Of a stretch of DNA of 64,000 bases, positions 1-11,600 are shown piece by piece. How positions within the stretch are numbered: the stretch's first letter is position 1; each line of letters begins with the position of its first letter. Made by a program: the position numbers and the translations under genes. The notes below the pieces were generated by a model that saw nothing but the letters and a program-made list of their open reading frames with translations, was not told the DNA's origin and made no database searches. Origin of the DNA: Cephalotus follicularis (taxonomy: Eukaryota > Streptophyta > Magnoliopsida > Oxalidales > Cephalotaceae). The stretch spans positions 132,567 through 196,566 of the forward strand of contig BDDD01002912.1 of assembly GCA_001972305.1 (NCBI GenBank). The letters are read 5' to 3'.

Positions 1-319
1 AAGAGGGCAAGCATAATACGTCAAGTCTTTAAGGTTCATCAATTTCCCTAAGATAGTGAACCTATGACTTGGATCTCATTATCATGACCTCCCAGGCACG
101 AGATCCTACCTTATTACGATAGGGCACTATATGTGTACTTAATTGACATGGTGATCAACTAATCCATTGAGATAGGTTAGGATTTACATATAGCGGGTTA
201 CCATTAAACTGCAGAAATTTGCAAACCATCATGAAAAATAATTCAGATTATATAAATAAAGAGTGTATATACAAACATGAAGCCACCTCGTGGCATGCAG
301 AGACACCCCTACTCTAACA
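1..319 (-). repeat. Ty1/copia LTR, minus strand, cut by window edge
   Basis: Read on the minus strand this starts TGTTAGAGTAGGGG at 319 and runs out of the window at 1. It shares with three other places a 17-base signature, CCAAGTCATAGGTTCAC: here 56-72 (minus), 2987-3003 (plus), 59959-59975 (minus, one mismatch) and 62496-62512 (plus). The LTR starts also correspond (TGTTAGAT-like, followed by a run containing GTATATACACTC here and at 2758). It lies downstream of a minus-strand gag fragment, so it is placed as a 3' LTR. The lineage within copia is not resolved. Confidence 0.65.
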
Positions 320-956
320 GAAGCCTCATATGCCTGAACGGGTGCATCAGGAACAACTATAGCTTGTTTTTGTGATTGCGCGTGTGGTTTCGTACCTTTG
401 GGCTAAAGGCTACCTGCTGAGGTGGTAGCGCACCCTTTTTAGGGTAAGTCTTGCCCTTTCCACTAGGACTGGAGGACTATCCCACCACCAAAACGTGCGC
501 CTTGCCCTTCTTCATATTTACCTCTGCCTCCCTTAACATGTTCAGGAGAACAGCAAAAATGGCCTTAATCCTATTCATATTAAAGTTTGTTATGAAACCA
601 GAAAAGGAGGGAGGCAGGGAATGAAGAATAAGATCAGTACTCAACTCAACATCCTAAATGATATGGAGAGCAGAAAGACGTTCTATCGCATTGATCATCT
701 TGGGTACATGATCATTGATTGATGACCCTTCAGTCATTTTCGTGCCAAAGAGCGCAGAGGTAAGCTGGAAATGAGCATTTATGCTATTTTCCCTGTATAG
801 CCCACGAAGATGTAGCAGAATGGCCCTCGTATCGGGCATATCTTTCCAGGAACTATTCAGTGCACCTTTACAATACTTGTGATTGAGCACAATCACTACA
901 GACAAGGGTTTACTCACCTCTAGTAATCGAACAAATACAAAGATGATCTATAGTTT
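320..956 (-). pseudogene. gag: Ty1/copia gag fragment (UBN2-type), degenerate
   Basis: The minus strand from about 947 down to 410 encodes a copia nucleocapsid-precursor fragment. An 87-residue stretch (917-654) carries the usual gag order DMPDTRAILLHL, then LFGTKMTEGSS, then DHVPKMINAIERL. The frame continues with DLILHSLPPSF and NFNMNRIKA, then hits a stop near 470 just before a serine/lysine-rich tail (KGKTYPKKG). Gag packages element RNA into cytoplasmic particles. Here the N-terminus is missing beyond 950, no CCHC zinc knuckle is visible, and no protease, integrase or RT follows before the LTR at 319, so most of the element has been deleted. The right edge abuts an unrelated SIRE-like LTR at 957. 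Confidence 0.75.
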
Positions 957-1803
957 TGTGTAACCTCTCAAAGGTTGGATATAGAATAATGTTGCTCACA
1001 ATAACAACTCAAAAATAAGACAAGAACAACTCAAAAAATGCTAACCATAGTAAAAGCTCTTGAATGAATGATAGGAGATATTGTAGTAATCGTTGATGCT
1101 TTGTTGGTTGTTCTTTGCTGTGATTTGAGCCTCTATTTACAGTGTTCATGCAGAGAGAGCCGTTGGAATTGTCATCTATCCGTTGGAATCATTTTGGAAA
1201 TGTTTGCCTTGAATTAAGCGTTGATAAGGTATGATCAGATTGTAATCTTCGATCAATGCGTCGACGGTTTCGATCTAAGCGTTGACGCTTAGATGTTACC
1301 GTTAGGCTTATCTTGTGTTTTCCTCGTGTAAAGCTTCATCGCTTTGTAATTTTAACTTGATGCTTTAGTAAACCTCTTCCACTTTGAGTAAACCGTTGCC
1401 GCTTTAAGATTGAGCACTTATATTGGCTTTATAATTGTTGGAGCTTTAAGCATTAAGCGCTGGCGGTCAAAATTAAGTGAACGCATTGCCAAGCATTGCC
1501 GCTTTATTGACATTCGTGTAAGTCACACATTCTTAACTACTGGCGCTTTGTCTTAACGGATGGCGCTTTGAGCTTAACCGCTGGCACTTTATTCTTAACT
1601 GTCGCCGCTTTTGTTTCTCAACTGCTGGGGCTTAGAGTGAAGCCTTCGACGCTTAATGCCATAAGCGCTGACGGTTATGGAATAACTGTCGACGCTTTAA
1701 TCTGTTTTTCTAGTATATCATTTGTCTTATCTTGCACAAAATGAAATCATTAGTTGCAAATATGTTATCATAAAAATTAGGATTAGGACAAAAATGTCAA
1801 GAA
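957..1803 (-). repeat. SIRE-like copia LTR, minus strand, truncated at its 3' end
   Basis: On the minus strand the LTR begins near 1803, directly after a purine tract, and its first 70 bases align with the plus-strand LTR starting at 62918 (shared GTCC-AATCC, then ATGATAACATATT). Near its other end, TTGAGAGGTTA (about 962-975) matches the copy at 63881. The last 100 or so bases of that copy (R/U5) are absent here, and the sequence switches to copia gag near 957. It contains many degenerate GTCGAC words. Confidence 0.65.
1228..1700 (-). repeat. Cluster of degenerate GTCGACGCTT-type words in SIRE-like LTR
   Basis: Exact GTCGAC occurs at 1260-1265 and 1688-1693. Between them lie about fifteen variants such as GTTGACGCTT, CGCTGACGGTT and TGGCGCTTT at irregular spacing of 20-35 bases. 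The fullest form is a palindrome (AAGCGTCGACGCTT). Confidence 0.7.
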
Positions 1804-2714
1804 TCTCCCATTTTTTGGTGATGACAAAAATTTGCCAAAACATAAGCATAAGTTATAAGTTATCCAAAACATAAGCATAAGTTTTAAGTTGAGTGTAAAA
1901 CACAAGTGAGCATAACATAAGTAAACAGAAGCATAAGTTATAAAATTTCATAAGATGAAATCAAACTCAGAAATACTCCCCCTTTTTCTTTGCTACCCCT
2001 CAACTTATGCTCCCCCTCAACTAATGCATTGCATTTAAGCATTTGTCCCCTTTTTTTGTATAGCATCAAAAAGTGGAATAGAAAAGCTTAAATCAACAAT
2101 AAACTTAAGCATTAAACAGTAAACACATATAAACAGTAATATGTTTAGCCATTGAACATCAACCATCTACAAAAAGTTTTGAAATACTACAAATTCAAGC
2201 ATAAAATGCAATGATTAAAAGCAAAATGATGAATGCTATGCAAAGCTAATGATCAATCATCCATTCTATCATCATCTCCATCTCCAACATCCTCGATATC
2301 TGTGTCGTGATTCACTGTTTCATCTTCTTGACTCGATGAATATGTGATACCCTCGTTTCCAATAAGACATTTCTCAATTAATTTTCATTCGAGCCTTCTT
2401 TGTTTTCTTTTAATACCCCTTTGTCTACTTTCTATACCTCTTTGGCTGCTTTCTATACTCCTTTGGCTACTTTCTATACCATGAATAGCTTACATAATCT
2501 GCTCAAACTGATTGTTAGAAAACATAGGACTAGGCTCAGTCTGTAGAGCTATCTCTTCTTGATCTTGAGCTGTTTGTGCTTCTTCTCCCTCTTCTTCTTC
2601 CTTACTAACTCTATCTGAATCTTCATCTTTTGGAATCCATGTCCCAAGCCTCTTATGTTTCTTGAACCCAATCCTACCTAGGGTTACCTTTCCCAATTTA
2701 TCAGCACTTTGAAG
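1804..2714 (-). other. SIRE-like 3' internal region with polypurine tracts
   Basis: The minus strand carries several purine-rich blocks typical of the region before a SIRE 3' LTR: AAAAAATGGGAGA next to the LTR (1804-1816), TTTTGTCATCACC ahead of it, and GGGGGAG blocks near 1980-2030. An acidic 68-codon open stretch (2696-2490, EEEEGEEAQTAQ) could be a remnant of the coding 3' end, but I do not recognise it as a domain. No RT or integrase is present. Confidence 0.5.
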
Positions 2715-3250
2715 TATTAGATTAGGGGTATCCCTACATACCAGGTGGAGTGGTGTTTGTATATATACACTCTTGATTTATACAATTATGTATTCCTTTT
2801 ATGTTCTATGTGCAAAATTTATTTATATTGGCATGATTATATGACTCATCCCAACCAACCAAAAGGAACATAATATTTAATCTTAATTAACTGTATGCCA
2901 TATATAGCCCTGTCACATCAAAAGGTTGGATCTCTTGCCAGGGAGGCCATGAGAATGGGATCCTTATTCCCTGTGACGAATTGTTCCAAGTCATAGGTTC
3001 ACTTTCTTTTGGCCATTATTGAACCGTGTTAAAGACTTGCCATATTATGCTTGCTCCCAGGGAGCGAGGATGGATCTTGTCATGGACCATTAGGTATTAT
3101 CCTAAAGCTAATGTGGGGTGCATGCGGATGCATGATGCTGAACTGACCGACAAATAGGATCCCTATTTGGATAGTCAATACCCATGTCAATAGGGATTCC
3201 TATGGTCTCGGTAGTGTATAGTCTATGGTGACTAGTAGGTCCACGCCTGC
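2715..3250 (+). repeat. Copia LTR, left part (host of nested insertion)
   Basis: It starts TATTAGATTAGGGG (TG changed to TA) and aligns along its length with the copia LTR at 62247, including the 17-base signature at 2987-3003 and the block GGATAGTCA followed by AATGACTCC-like sequence. It stops at 3250, where solo LTR J begins. The missing 3' part is found at 17783-17950, so the two pieces form one LTR of about 0.7 kb, close to the 671 and 685 bp of the other copies. Confidence 0.7.
3246..3250. repeat. Target site duplication of J, left copy (CCTGC)
   Basis: CCTGC precedes the LTR start at 3251; CCCGC follows the LTR end at 17782. Four of five bases agree, and the difference is a C/T transition. 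Confidence 0.65.
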
Positions 3251-4694
3251 TGTAACACCTCGCGCTATATTTTGGACTATAATCGTTTAAGAATGCATTT
3301 TATGTGTGTGCATGCCTTGTATAATAATTAGGGATCTTTGATGATTAATTAAGGCATGCACTACATTATTTTGGACCAAAGTTGTTAAATTTTATCATGG
3401 GCTAATTATATAAGTGGATTATGTGTTATTCCCATTAGTTTAAAGCCCAAAGATTCCCTCCTGAGCATGGATGATTTATATGTGTAGTTGAGGCCCAATT
3501 TTTTTTGTTCAATTTATGAATAAGGTCCAATTATTGTGTAAAACATGCAAGAATCGGCCCAAGCTTTTCTCCCTTCCTAGTGTACCCGAAATTGTCAAAT
3601 TTTAGCCCAAAAATATATGTTCTCTTCATCTAACACTGGCCCACATGCTACATAAGTCTTCAAACTTCTAGTAAACTCTCCATTCTTCATGTAAAAAAGG
3701 ACTTAGCAAGTGAAAAAATCGGCATCTTCATTTCTTCTATTTGGCCGAATCGATTCTCGACACAAGTACTCCATTTCTTCAAGAATTCTTCAAGGAAACC
3801 AGCAACAGTGATTCTTCTTCCAAGCTTCCACTATATTCTTGTAATTTCCTTACCTTCCTTCCATTGTAGATTGAGATTTTACTAAGTTATTGGAATTGTA
3901 TGTTAGAGAAATTGGTTAAAGTGAGGAATTAACCTTGAGTAACGGGTGAAAGCTATATTAAAATTGAAGCTTTGTAACATGATTTGATTTTTCTTCTATC
4001 TCCTTCTTCATTTTCGGGTTTCTTAAAAATTGAAAGAGAAGTTGATTTTCACTGGGGGTTTGAAGATGCTTATAGTTGTTAGTGAGTTGAACTTACATAA
4101 ATTTCTTACTATTTTGATCTCTTAAAAAATCTGGTTTATAAGGAAAAATAGGAGATGATGTTTTGTGACGATTTTAAGGATGATTGGAGTATTAATGAGA
4201 TGTAGATTTCTTGAACTAACAATTAATTTTATTCACTTAAATTTCAATTTTTATGATGTAAGGAGGATTTGATGTTTTCAACGGTGAATGGATATTAGTG
4301 AGTTGAGCTTGTATAAATATGTCAATAGATTTAAAGTTTTAGACATGTGAACCAAACTCAATCATCTTCTTGGGAAATGAATTCGGCCTAGCATGTATCA
4401 TAAATAATTGAGGTTGTTTTAATGGGAATAAGGGAGTAGTAGCATGTTTAGTGATATTTTAGTAATTGCAGAGTTATTTGATCAAGTGATGAGGTGATAA
4501 TACAAAACTTCTAGTAAGGATTAGTGATGTATTCTAATGGCAATTGGTGAGTTGATAATTATGTTTATAGTGTAGGAATCATCATCTCGATGCTTTAAAA
4601 ATTTCGGTTGTTGGAAGTTTCAGAAAGGTGGATATTTACAATGAAAGTAAGGATGCCTTAGGAAGTGTTAGTAAGTTAAAAAAAAAACTACATG
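3251..4694 (+). repeat. Solo Ty3/gypsy LTR 'J', left part
   Basis: It begins TGTAACACCTCGCGC, a Ty3-type LTR start. It is interrupted at 4694 by element A and resumes at 14889. The two pieces sum to 4338 bp; without the 544-bp duplication step in its right half the LTR would be about 3.8 kb, the same size as the LTRs of element C. The 3' end of J resembles C (shared TTGAGGGCTGAGCCC and TAGTCCGATAAACG). No internal region adjoins it, so it is a solo LTR. Confidence 0.75.
4690..4694. repeat. Target site duplication of A, left copy (ACATG)
   Basis: ACATG at 4690-4694 is repeated exactly at 14884-14888, flanking the element whose ends are TGTAATAACC and GTGTGACA. Confidence 0.95.
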
Positions 4695-4861
4695 TGTAAT
4701 AACCGCAAATTCAATTTGTGTACATTGTAATATTGATTAATAAAATGTGCACTCATTTGAATTTAATGACCAATTATTATAAAATTGTGATTGGTAATTA
4801 CTTGGGAAGAATGGATGTACAGTTGGTGAGGCATCCAACTTAAGAAACCCTAAAATAGCTC

Positions 4862-4942
4862 GACAGCCGACTGTCACAGGGGAACAGTCGACTGTCTGAG
4901 GCATGAGTGGATAGTCGACTGGCCAATGCATCCAGTCGACTG
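4862..4942 (+). repeat. Palindromic CAGTCGACTG cluster 1, 5' LTR of A
   Basis: GTCGAC at 4887-4892, 4914-4919 and 4935-4940, plus one GCCGAC variant near 4867. It sits 190-245 bp from the LTR start. Confidence 0.9.
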
Positions 4943-5996
4943 GAATGGTGCAGAATAGGCGCCTGGCAGACGCAGTAACAGTGGTGCCAAGTGTCCCAAA
5001 TGTGGCATGCATGCGAAATGCGTGTCACCAGCTGCCATAACATGCAAGAGGAGTGCCTTGCATGTCCTCTGTTCATTCTGCAAATTGCATACCTGCAACC
5101 TGCAAGAATCAAAAGGAAGAGAGGTGAGAAAGAAGAGTGCATGTGAGAGAGAGAAGGAATGAGAGAAGATGAGTTAAAGGATTTTGACGAATTCAAGGTC
5201 CCTGAGGCCTATATCAGTTGTGCATGAGCTGTGAGTGAGTGATAGAAACACTGAAAATTGAGGAGAGTTGCTGGGATTATTGAAAGCTTGCATTGGGGAA
5301 TAGGAGAGCTAAAGGAAAGGGAACTTGAAAGCTTTGTACATATCCTGGTAAGTTTCAAATTCGAGCCCTGTTGATGTGGTAATCTGTTAATAGTGTGACT
5401 AGGAATGTTAATGTCTTCTGTTAGCATGGTTAAGATTAACAACTTCCAAAATCGAAATGGAAAGTAGTAATGGTTCAAGTATAAATGGAGATTATACCTC
5501 TAATTGGATTATAGTTGTTGTTAATGTCAGGATGTATGCTTACTGGTTTCCTTAAGTATGTATATACCTTATGTCAACAAGTTAAGATCAATGAATCCGA
5601 GATTGAAAAATACTTGACATAGATTTCCAAAGGGAAAGTTGTAAATTGTAGTTAAGACTTAGGGAATTTGTAATAAGTTGCTGTTGATATAGTAATTGCG
5701 TCTGGATAGATTAGTCGACCTATTGATTAAGTGACTAAAACTCTAAACCTAAATGTATAGATTATATTCTGATGGATTGAAGATTGTTGGTGTAAAAGAC
5801 TTTGGAAACTCAAAGAGAAAGATCATCCCAATTGATCTTGGGATAGCAATTTAAGGTAGGGGTAACGATATGTTTTGGAATATATGAGCATGCATATCAT
5901 GTATGTTTATTTTTCTGCATTGTTGCATGTTTGATTGGATTTGTATTAGAGATTGAAAATCACAACCTGCTACTACCTGCATTTTCTGGGCAGAAG

Positions 5997-6092
5997 CAGT
6001 CGACTGTTCTTCATGGCTGTCGACTGCTCAACCCTATCCAGTCGACTACTCAACCCAAGCAGCTGACTATTCTTGAGAGCAGCCGGCTATCC
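5997..6092 (+). repeat. Palindromic CAGTCGACTG cluster 2, 5' LTR of A
   Basis: GTCGAC at 5999-6004, 6019-6024 and 6041-6046, followed by two degenerate units (CAGCTGACT, CAGCCGGCT). About 1.3 kb from the LTR start. Confidence 0.9.
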
Positions 6093-6671
6093 TAGATAAG
6101 ATTTGCTGACATAGGTTCTGTTTGAACCTCAAACTTGAATGTAATCAACTTGGCCTCCATTTGGATGACTAGAACAGTTAATCCTGGCCTCATATACAAT
6201 TACATTCCAAAACTAAAACAACGTACGCACTCCTTGTGAGAGTTGCATATGAATGACTTTGAAATGCTATTCTTGTGAATCCTTGAACTGCTGTTGATTG
6301 GTTATTGTTACTGAATCTGCTATTGTCATATTAGTATATACTGTTTTGGTGTCATTAACACCACTACCACTTGTATTTAAATAATTGAAATCAACTATGG
6401 GCTATGTACCCAAATTTTGATATAAACTATCATTTTCAAATGAATGATTACTGCCAAATGAACTACAGATTTTTCCTCCTATATGAGAGGTACCTACTGT
6501 TTTGTTTCCCCAAGATGGAAACCATTATTGAATTGAAGTCGTTTTCCTCATATGAGATGTACGATAAATGAATTGTTATATGTTTCTAAAGAAAACAACT
6601 TTTATATTGCATATTATAGATATATGTAATATTATTATTGAAATGCTTGAATTGGTTGTCTATGCTTATTG

Positions 6672-6707
6672 CCGTAGCTGAGTGATGGAGGATGTCACTG
6701 ACTACGG
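6672..6707 (+). other. Hairpin in 5' LTR of A
   Basis: CCGTAG at 6672-6677 pairs with CTACGG at 6702-6707, and inner bases (AGTGA with TCACT) extend the stem imperfectly around a short GA-rich loop. It is kept in the 3' LTR at 14143-14178. Its position, just before the GCCAGGAGTTGGC box, suggests an RNA structure in the R/U5 part; that role is inference. Confidence 0.6.
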
Positions 6708-7414
6708 AAGTGATCCTGGGTGCCAGGAGTTGGCCAAAGTATCACCCAATTGTGTCTGCATTGCAGATCTTATTTGTTAAACTACCCGCCAACGCCGGTA
6801 GTAAATGTTACCTATCTATCTTCGGAGCGTAGGGTGATAGTTAGGTGGTGGGCAGTTGGTGCTAGGAGTTAGCGACATGTGACACCCAATTGAGGATGAA
6901 TTGTTTGTACCCTTGTGCGGTATTCTTGCATATGTATTGTTTATGGCCATTTGTCATGGTTGCTTATATATTGGTTCATTTAAATGTTATGTTGATAATA
7001 AACTGTCATACATGTTGCATTCATATATTCCTTAACGTGCATTATCTTCCTACTTAGCCAAGTGAGGACAACGGCTAACCCCTACAATTTCATATTAAGC
7101 AAAGACGTCGGAGTTGCTGCTAAAGCTTGCGGTGCTTCTTATTTTCGATTTAAGGTTGTTATTTCCCTTATGATGTATTGTATCGAACGGATCACACTCC
7201 GTGTACTGTTGTATTTCCTTATGTAAGGATAATTATTTGACTTGTTCCCGCACGTAGCATGGGATGCGTGCGAACGGCTTGTGTTTATATTCTGGCTTAA
7301 TAACTGCTTCCCCAAATTATTTATGAATTATTGAATGAGATGCTGGAATATTATGTTAATCCTGATATCATCATATATGCTTGTCTATGTTTTGAATAAT
7401 GGGGTGTGACAACA

Positions 7415-7426
7415 TGGTATCAGAGC
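7415..7426 (+). other. Primer-binding site of A (initiator tRNA-Met)
   Basis: TGGTATCAGAGC, three bases after the 5' LTR end at 7411. This is the exact complement of the 3' end of plant initiator tRNA-Met, the usual minus-strand primer of chromoviruses. Confidence 0.95.
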
Positions 7427-7516
7427 ATATTCCATATATGCTAAGCTGGGATAAGTTTCTCGGAAATTTAAGTGAATTGTTTCCTAATGATCATGTCATT
7501 CCATATAGGAAACTGA

Positions 7517-8686
7517 TTGGATCTCCGAAGAGGAAGAAGGGGAAGGCGTAGAGCCGACGAGGGGGTCAATGATCTGCCAGTACCTGAAAATGATCCGCCA
7601 ATGAATGAAGGAGTGAATGTTCCCCCAGAGAATGACGAGAGGAGTCACTTTGACCGCATGGCTGATCTCTTTCAACAACAGATGCAAGCGAACGCGGCCA
7701 ACATGGAACAGATTCGGCAAATGTACAAGGCTAACCGTACACATCAGCAAGCACCTGAAGCTTGTCATGGCGGTGGATTTGGCCAAGATCTGGAGCGGTT
7801 CATGACACAAAATCCTCCGACTTTCAATGGTGAACTGAATGCGACTGTAGCCGAACGATGGATTAAAGACCTGGAGAAAATATTTGCTATCTTGGAATGC
7901 ACTGATGATCAGAAGCTTAATTTTGCTATGCACCGCTTGTGGGGCGAGGCAACTTACTGGTGGGAAAGGACTGAAGCAAAATGGGAAGCCCGTGGACTTG
8001 ACAGGACTTGGGACAGATTTCAGTCCTAGTTTCTTGAGGCTTATGTACCACAGATTGAGCATGACAGATGGGAGACGGAATTGATGGAGTTACGTCAAGG
8101 AGACATGACGGTAGCTCAGTACCAGACCAGATTTGTGGAGCTAGCGAGGCATACACCTTATCTTGTGGAGGGTGAGTCACGGATGGTCCGGAGGTTTCTG
8201 AAAGGCGTTCGACCTGACATTAGATCTAAACTATTGATGTTGCAGCTGACCTCGTTTGTTGAAGTTGCTGAGAGAGCGATGATTTTTGAAGCCGATGCTA
8301 ATGAAAGAAGGGCAGAACGGACTCGTACTAATCAATCGAGGGTCGTACAGTCACAGGGGTAAGGAAGCAATAATCCTGCTAAGTCAACCAGATCTGACAA
8401 TAGAGGCCAAGGAGGTTCTCAACGCACATGATCAAGGACTCCGTGCCGAAACAGTCAACAGAGTGCGGGTGCATGTGCTTTTTGTGGTCGTCAGAACCAT
8501 GATGAGACTGAGTGTTGGAAGAGGATGGGGAAATGCTTGAGGTGTGGTTCACAGGATCATTTGATGAGTAGTTGCCCGATGATGAGGGATCATGCACGCG
8601 GCCAACAAGGAAGTGCTGGTGCTAGTGGTAGTGTTGCGGCGGCTCAACCGCGGAGAGACACCGGAAAAGGGATTGTGAAAGGTAGG
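7517..8686 (+). pseudogene. gag: gag of A, interrupted by stop codons
   Basis: Gag forms the particle shell and binds element RNA. The frame opens with an arginine-rich start (MDLRRGRRGRRRADEG), then a capsid region with WIKDLEKIFAILEC and EATYWWERTEA (residues about 115-155), continues after a TAG at 8027-8029 with ELMELRQGDMTVAQY and a RFLKGVRPDIR block, and meets a TAA at 8360-8362. Two zinc knuckles follow in the same frame: CAFCGRQNHDETEC (from 8474) and CLRCGSQDHLMSSC (from 8534), both C-X2-C-X4-H-X4-C. The region then runs without frame change into protease, as expected for a gag-pol fused in one frame. No intact product can be made. Confidence 0.93.
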
Positions 8687-11600
8687 GTTTACACCTTATC
8701 TAAAGATGATGTGCCGGAATCCACTACTGTCGTGGGAGGTACTATTTATATATCTGGCATATTAGCTCATGTGTTGATTGACCCTAGTGTGACGCATTAA
8801 TTCATTGCATCTGAATTTGCTCGCAATTTGCATGGTATTACTTCTAGACTACCATATGTGTTGGAGGTGAGTACTCCTGCGGGTACTTGTCTTCTATTTG
8901 ATATTGTTCTGAAAAATTGTGAGGTCATGGTAGATGGGATTGAATTATCTGCTGACCTTATAGTGTTAGCTATCCGAGATTTTGATGTAGTCTTGGGGAT
9001 GGACTGGATGTATGCTCATCATGCTTGTGTTGATTGCTACAACAAGATGATGACATTTTATCTGCAAGATGGGACTGAGTGCAAGTTTATCGGAGAGAAG
9101 AATGTTACTGCTCCAATCGTTTCCTACACTTGAGCACAGAAGTATCTCAAGCAAGGATGCGAGGGCTATTTGGCGTATGTGATTGATCATACGAAAGGTA
9201 CGCCTAGTATTGAACAAGTGCCTGTTGTATGTGATTTTCCTGATGTGTTTCCAGATGTACTCACTTCGTTGCAACCGGAGAGAGATATAGAGTTCAGTAT
9301 TGAGATATTGCCTGGAACTGCTCCTATATCCAGAGCACCATACAAAATGGCTCCTGCTGAGCTGAAGGAGTTGAAAGTTCAATTGCAGGATTATCTTGAC
9401 AAGGGATTTATCAGACCGGGTGTGTCACCGTGGGGAGAACCGGTTCTGTTTGTAAAGAAGAAGGATGGATCGATGCGGCTATGCATTGACTACAGGCTGC
9501 TAAATCAGGTGAGTGTGAAGAACAAATATCCTCTGCCACATATTGAGGAGTTGTTCGACCAATTGTAAGGCTCGACTGTGTTCTGCAAGCTTGACCTGAG
9601 AACAGGCTATCATCAGTTGAGGATCAGAGAGGGTGATGTGGAGAAAACCGCATTTCGAACCAGATATGGGCACTGTGAATTTCTGATACTGCCGTTTGGT
9701 TTGACTAATGCTCCTGCAACCTTCATGTGTTTGATGAACAGAGTGTTCCAACCTTATCTGGACCAGTTTGTCATTACATTCCTAGATGACATCCTGATCT
9801 ACTCAAGGAGCATCGAGGAATACATGTAGCATTTGAGAATTGTACTGCAGATACTGCGGAAGGAATAGCTATACGCCAAATTTAGCAAGGGCGAATTTTG
9901 GCTGGATCATGTGACTTTCCTAGGTCACATTGTATCAAGTGAAGGACTGTCTGTGGATCCGTCGAAGATTGAGAGTATTGTGGATTGGCCCAACCGAGGA
10001 ACGTTACAGAGGTTCGTAGTTTCTTAGGATTGGCTGGCTATTACTGGAGATTCATCAAGGGATTTTCAAAGCTTGCTACACCACTGACACAGTTGACTCA
10101 GAAGAAGTCCAGTTTTGTGTGGGATGATTCTTGTGAGGCAAGTTTCCAAGGATTGAAGAGTCGGTTGATTTCGGCTCCAGTGTTGGCATTACCGGAGGGT
10201 AATGAGGGATTTACTGTCTACACTGATGCTTCTGGGAAAGGATTGGGATGCGTTCTGATGCAACATGGAAGGGTGATTGCATACGCATCGAGGAAGTTAA
10301 AGCCGTACGAGGAAAATTATCCCGTACACGATCTTCAGTTGGCAGCCATAGTATTTGCTTTGCAGAAATGGAGGCACTACCTCTATGGTGCTCAGTTTGA
10401 GATCTTTACTGACCATAAGAGTTTGAAGTACTTGTTTTCCCAGAAGGAGCTCAACATGAGACAGAGGCGATGGGTGGAATTCTTTAACGATTACAACTGC
10501 AATATTCAATACCACCCGGGAAAGGCGAATGTAGTGGCTGATGCGCTGAGTCGCAAGGCAATGATTGCTGGAGCAATGGTTTCACAGTGGAATCTATTGG
10601 AGGAATTTCAAAGATGGAATCCGTTCATGGTTTCCCGAGGAGTTATTGTGGCAAGTATGAGAGCACAACCGAAACTTCTGGAGCGTATTCTGACTGCTCA
10701 GTATAGTGATTTTGAATTGTGGAGTATTAGTTAGAAGCTGGACGCTGATTCTGAGTTATCCATTAATACTGATGGCATATTGAGGTTCCGAGGGAGGATA
10801 TGTGTCCCTGATGACGAGACTATCAAGAATGAGCTACTGCAACAAACTCACAAATCGAAGTATAGTGTTCACCCAGGAAGTTACAAGATGTGGCATGACC
10901 TAAAGAAGAACTACTGGTGGAGTGGTATGAAATGGGAGATTCCTGAATATGTAGCAAGATGTTTGACCTGTCAAAGAGTGAAGGCTGAACATCAGAAACC
11001 TGCGGGACTGCTACAATCGCTACCAGTGGTTGAATGGAAATGGGAGCACGTGACCATGGACTTCGTGTCGGGATTACCGATGTCGCGGAATCAACATGAA
11101 GCTGTATGGGTAGTAGTGGATAGGCTTACCAAGTCTGCTCACTTCCTTCTGATGAACATGACATATTCTATCAAGAAGCTTGCTCGATTGTATATTCGGG
11201 AGATAGTGAGATTTCATGGGGTGCCGGTCAGTATTGTCTGCGACCGAGATGCTAGGTTTACTTCGAGGTTCTGGAAGAAGTTCCAAACAGCTATGGGAAC
11301 AACCTTGAACTTCAGCATTGCATTCCACCCACATACTGACGGACAGTCCGAACGTACGATTCAGACTCTGGAGGATATGTTATGGGCTTGTATGATTGAT
11401 TTTGCTGGGAGTTGGGAGGATCATCTGGCATTGATCGAGTTCTCCTACAACAACAGTTTTCACACCAGCATTGGAATGGCTCCCTATGAAGCTTTATACG
11501 GGAGGAAATACAGATCACCTATTTGCTGGGACGAGGACAGTGAGAGACAAGTGCTTCGACCTGACTTGGTACAAGAAACCACTGATAAAGTGGAGATGAT

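Larger units (their letters stand above)
4695..7411 (+). repeat. 5' LTR of A
   Basis: 2717 bp, TGTAATAACC to GTGTGACA. It contains two palindromic-word clusters, a hairpin at 6672-6707, a pair of GCCAGGAGTTGGC-like boxes (6722-6734, 6861-6873) and the block GTGAGGACAACGGCTAACCC near 7062 that recurs in other Ty3 LTRs here. Open stretches inside it are not genes. Confidence 0.95.

Noticed and set aside
4840-5196. 118-codon minus-strand open stretch, repeated at 12290-12646
   Set aside because: It is the same LTR segment in both LTRs of A; the two predicted peptides differ with no sign of constraint and no known motif.
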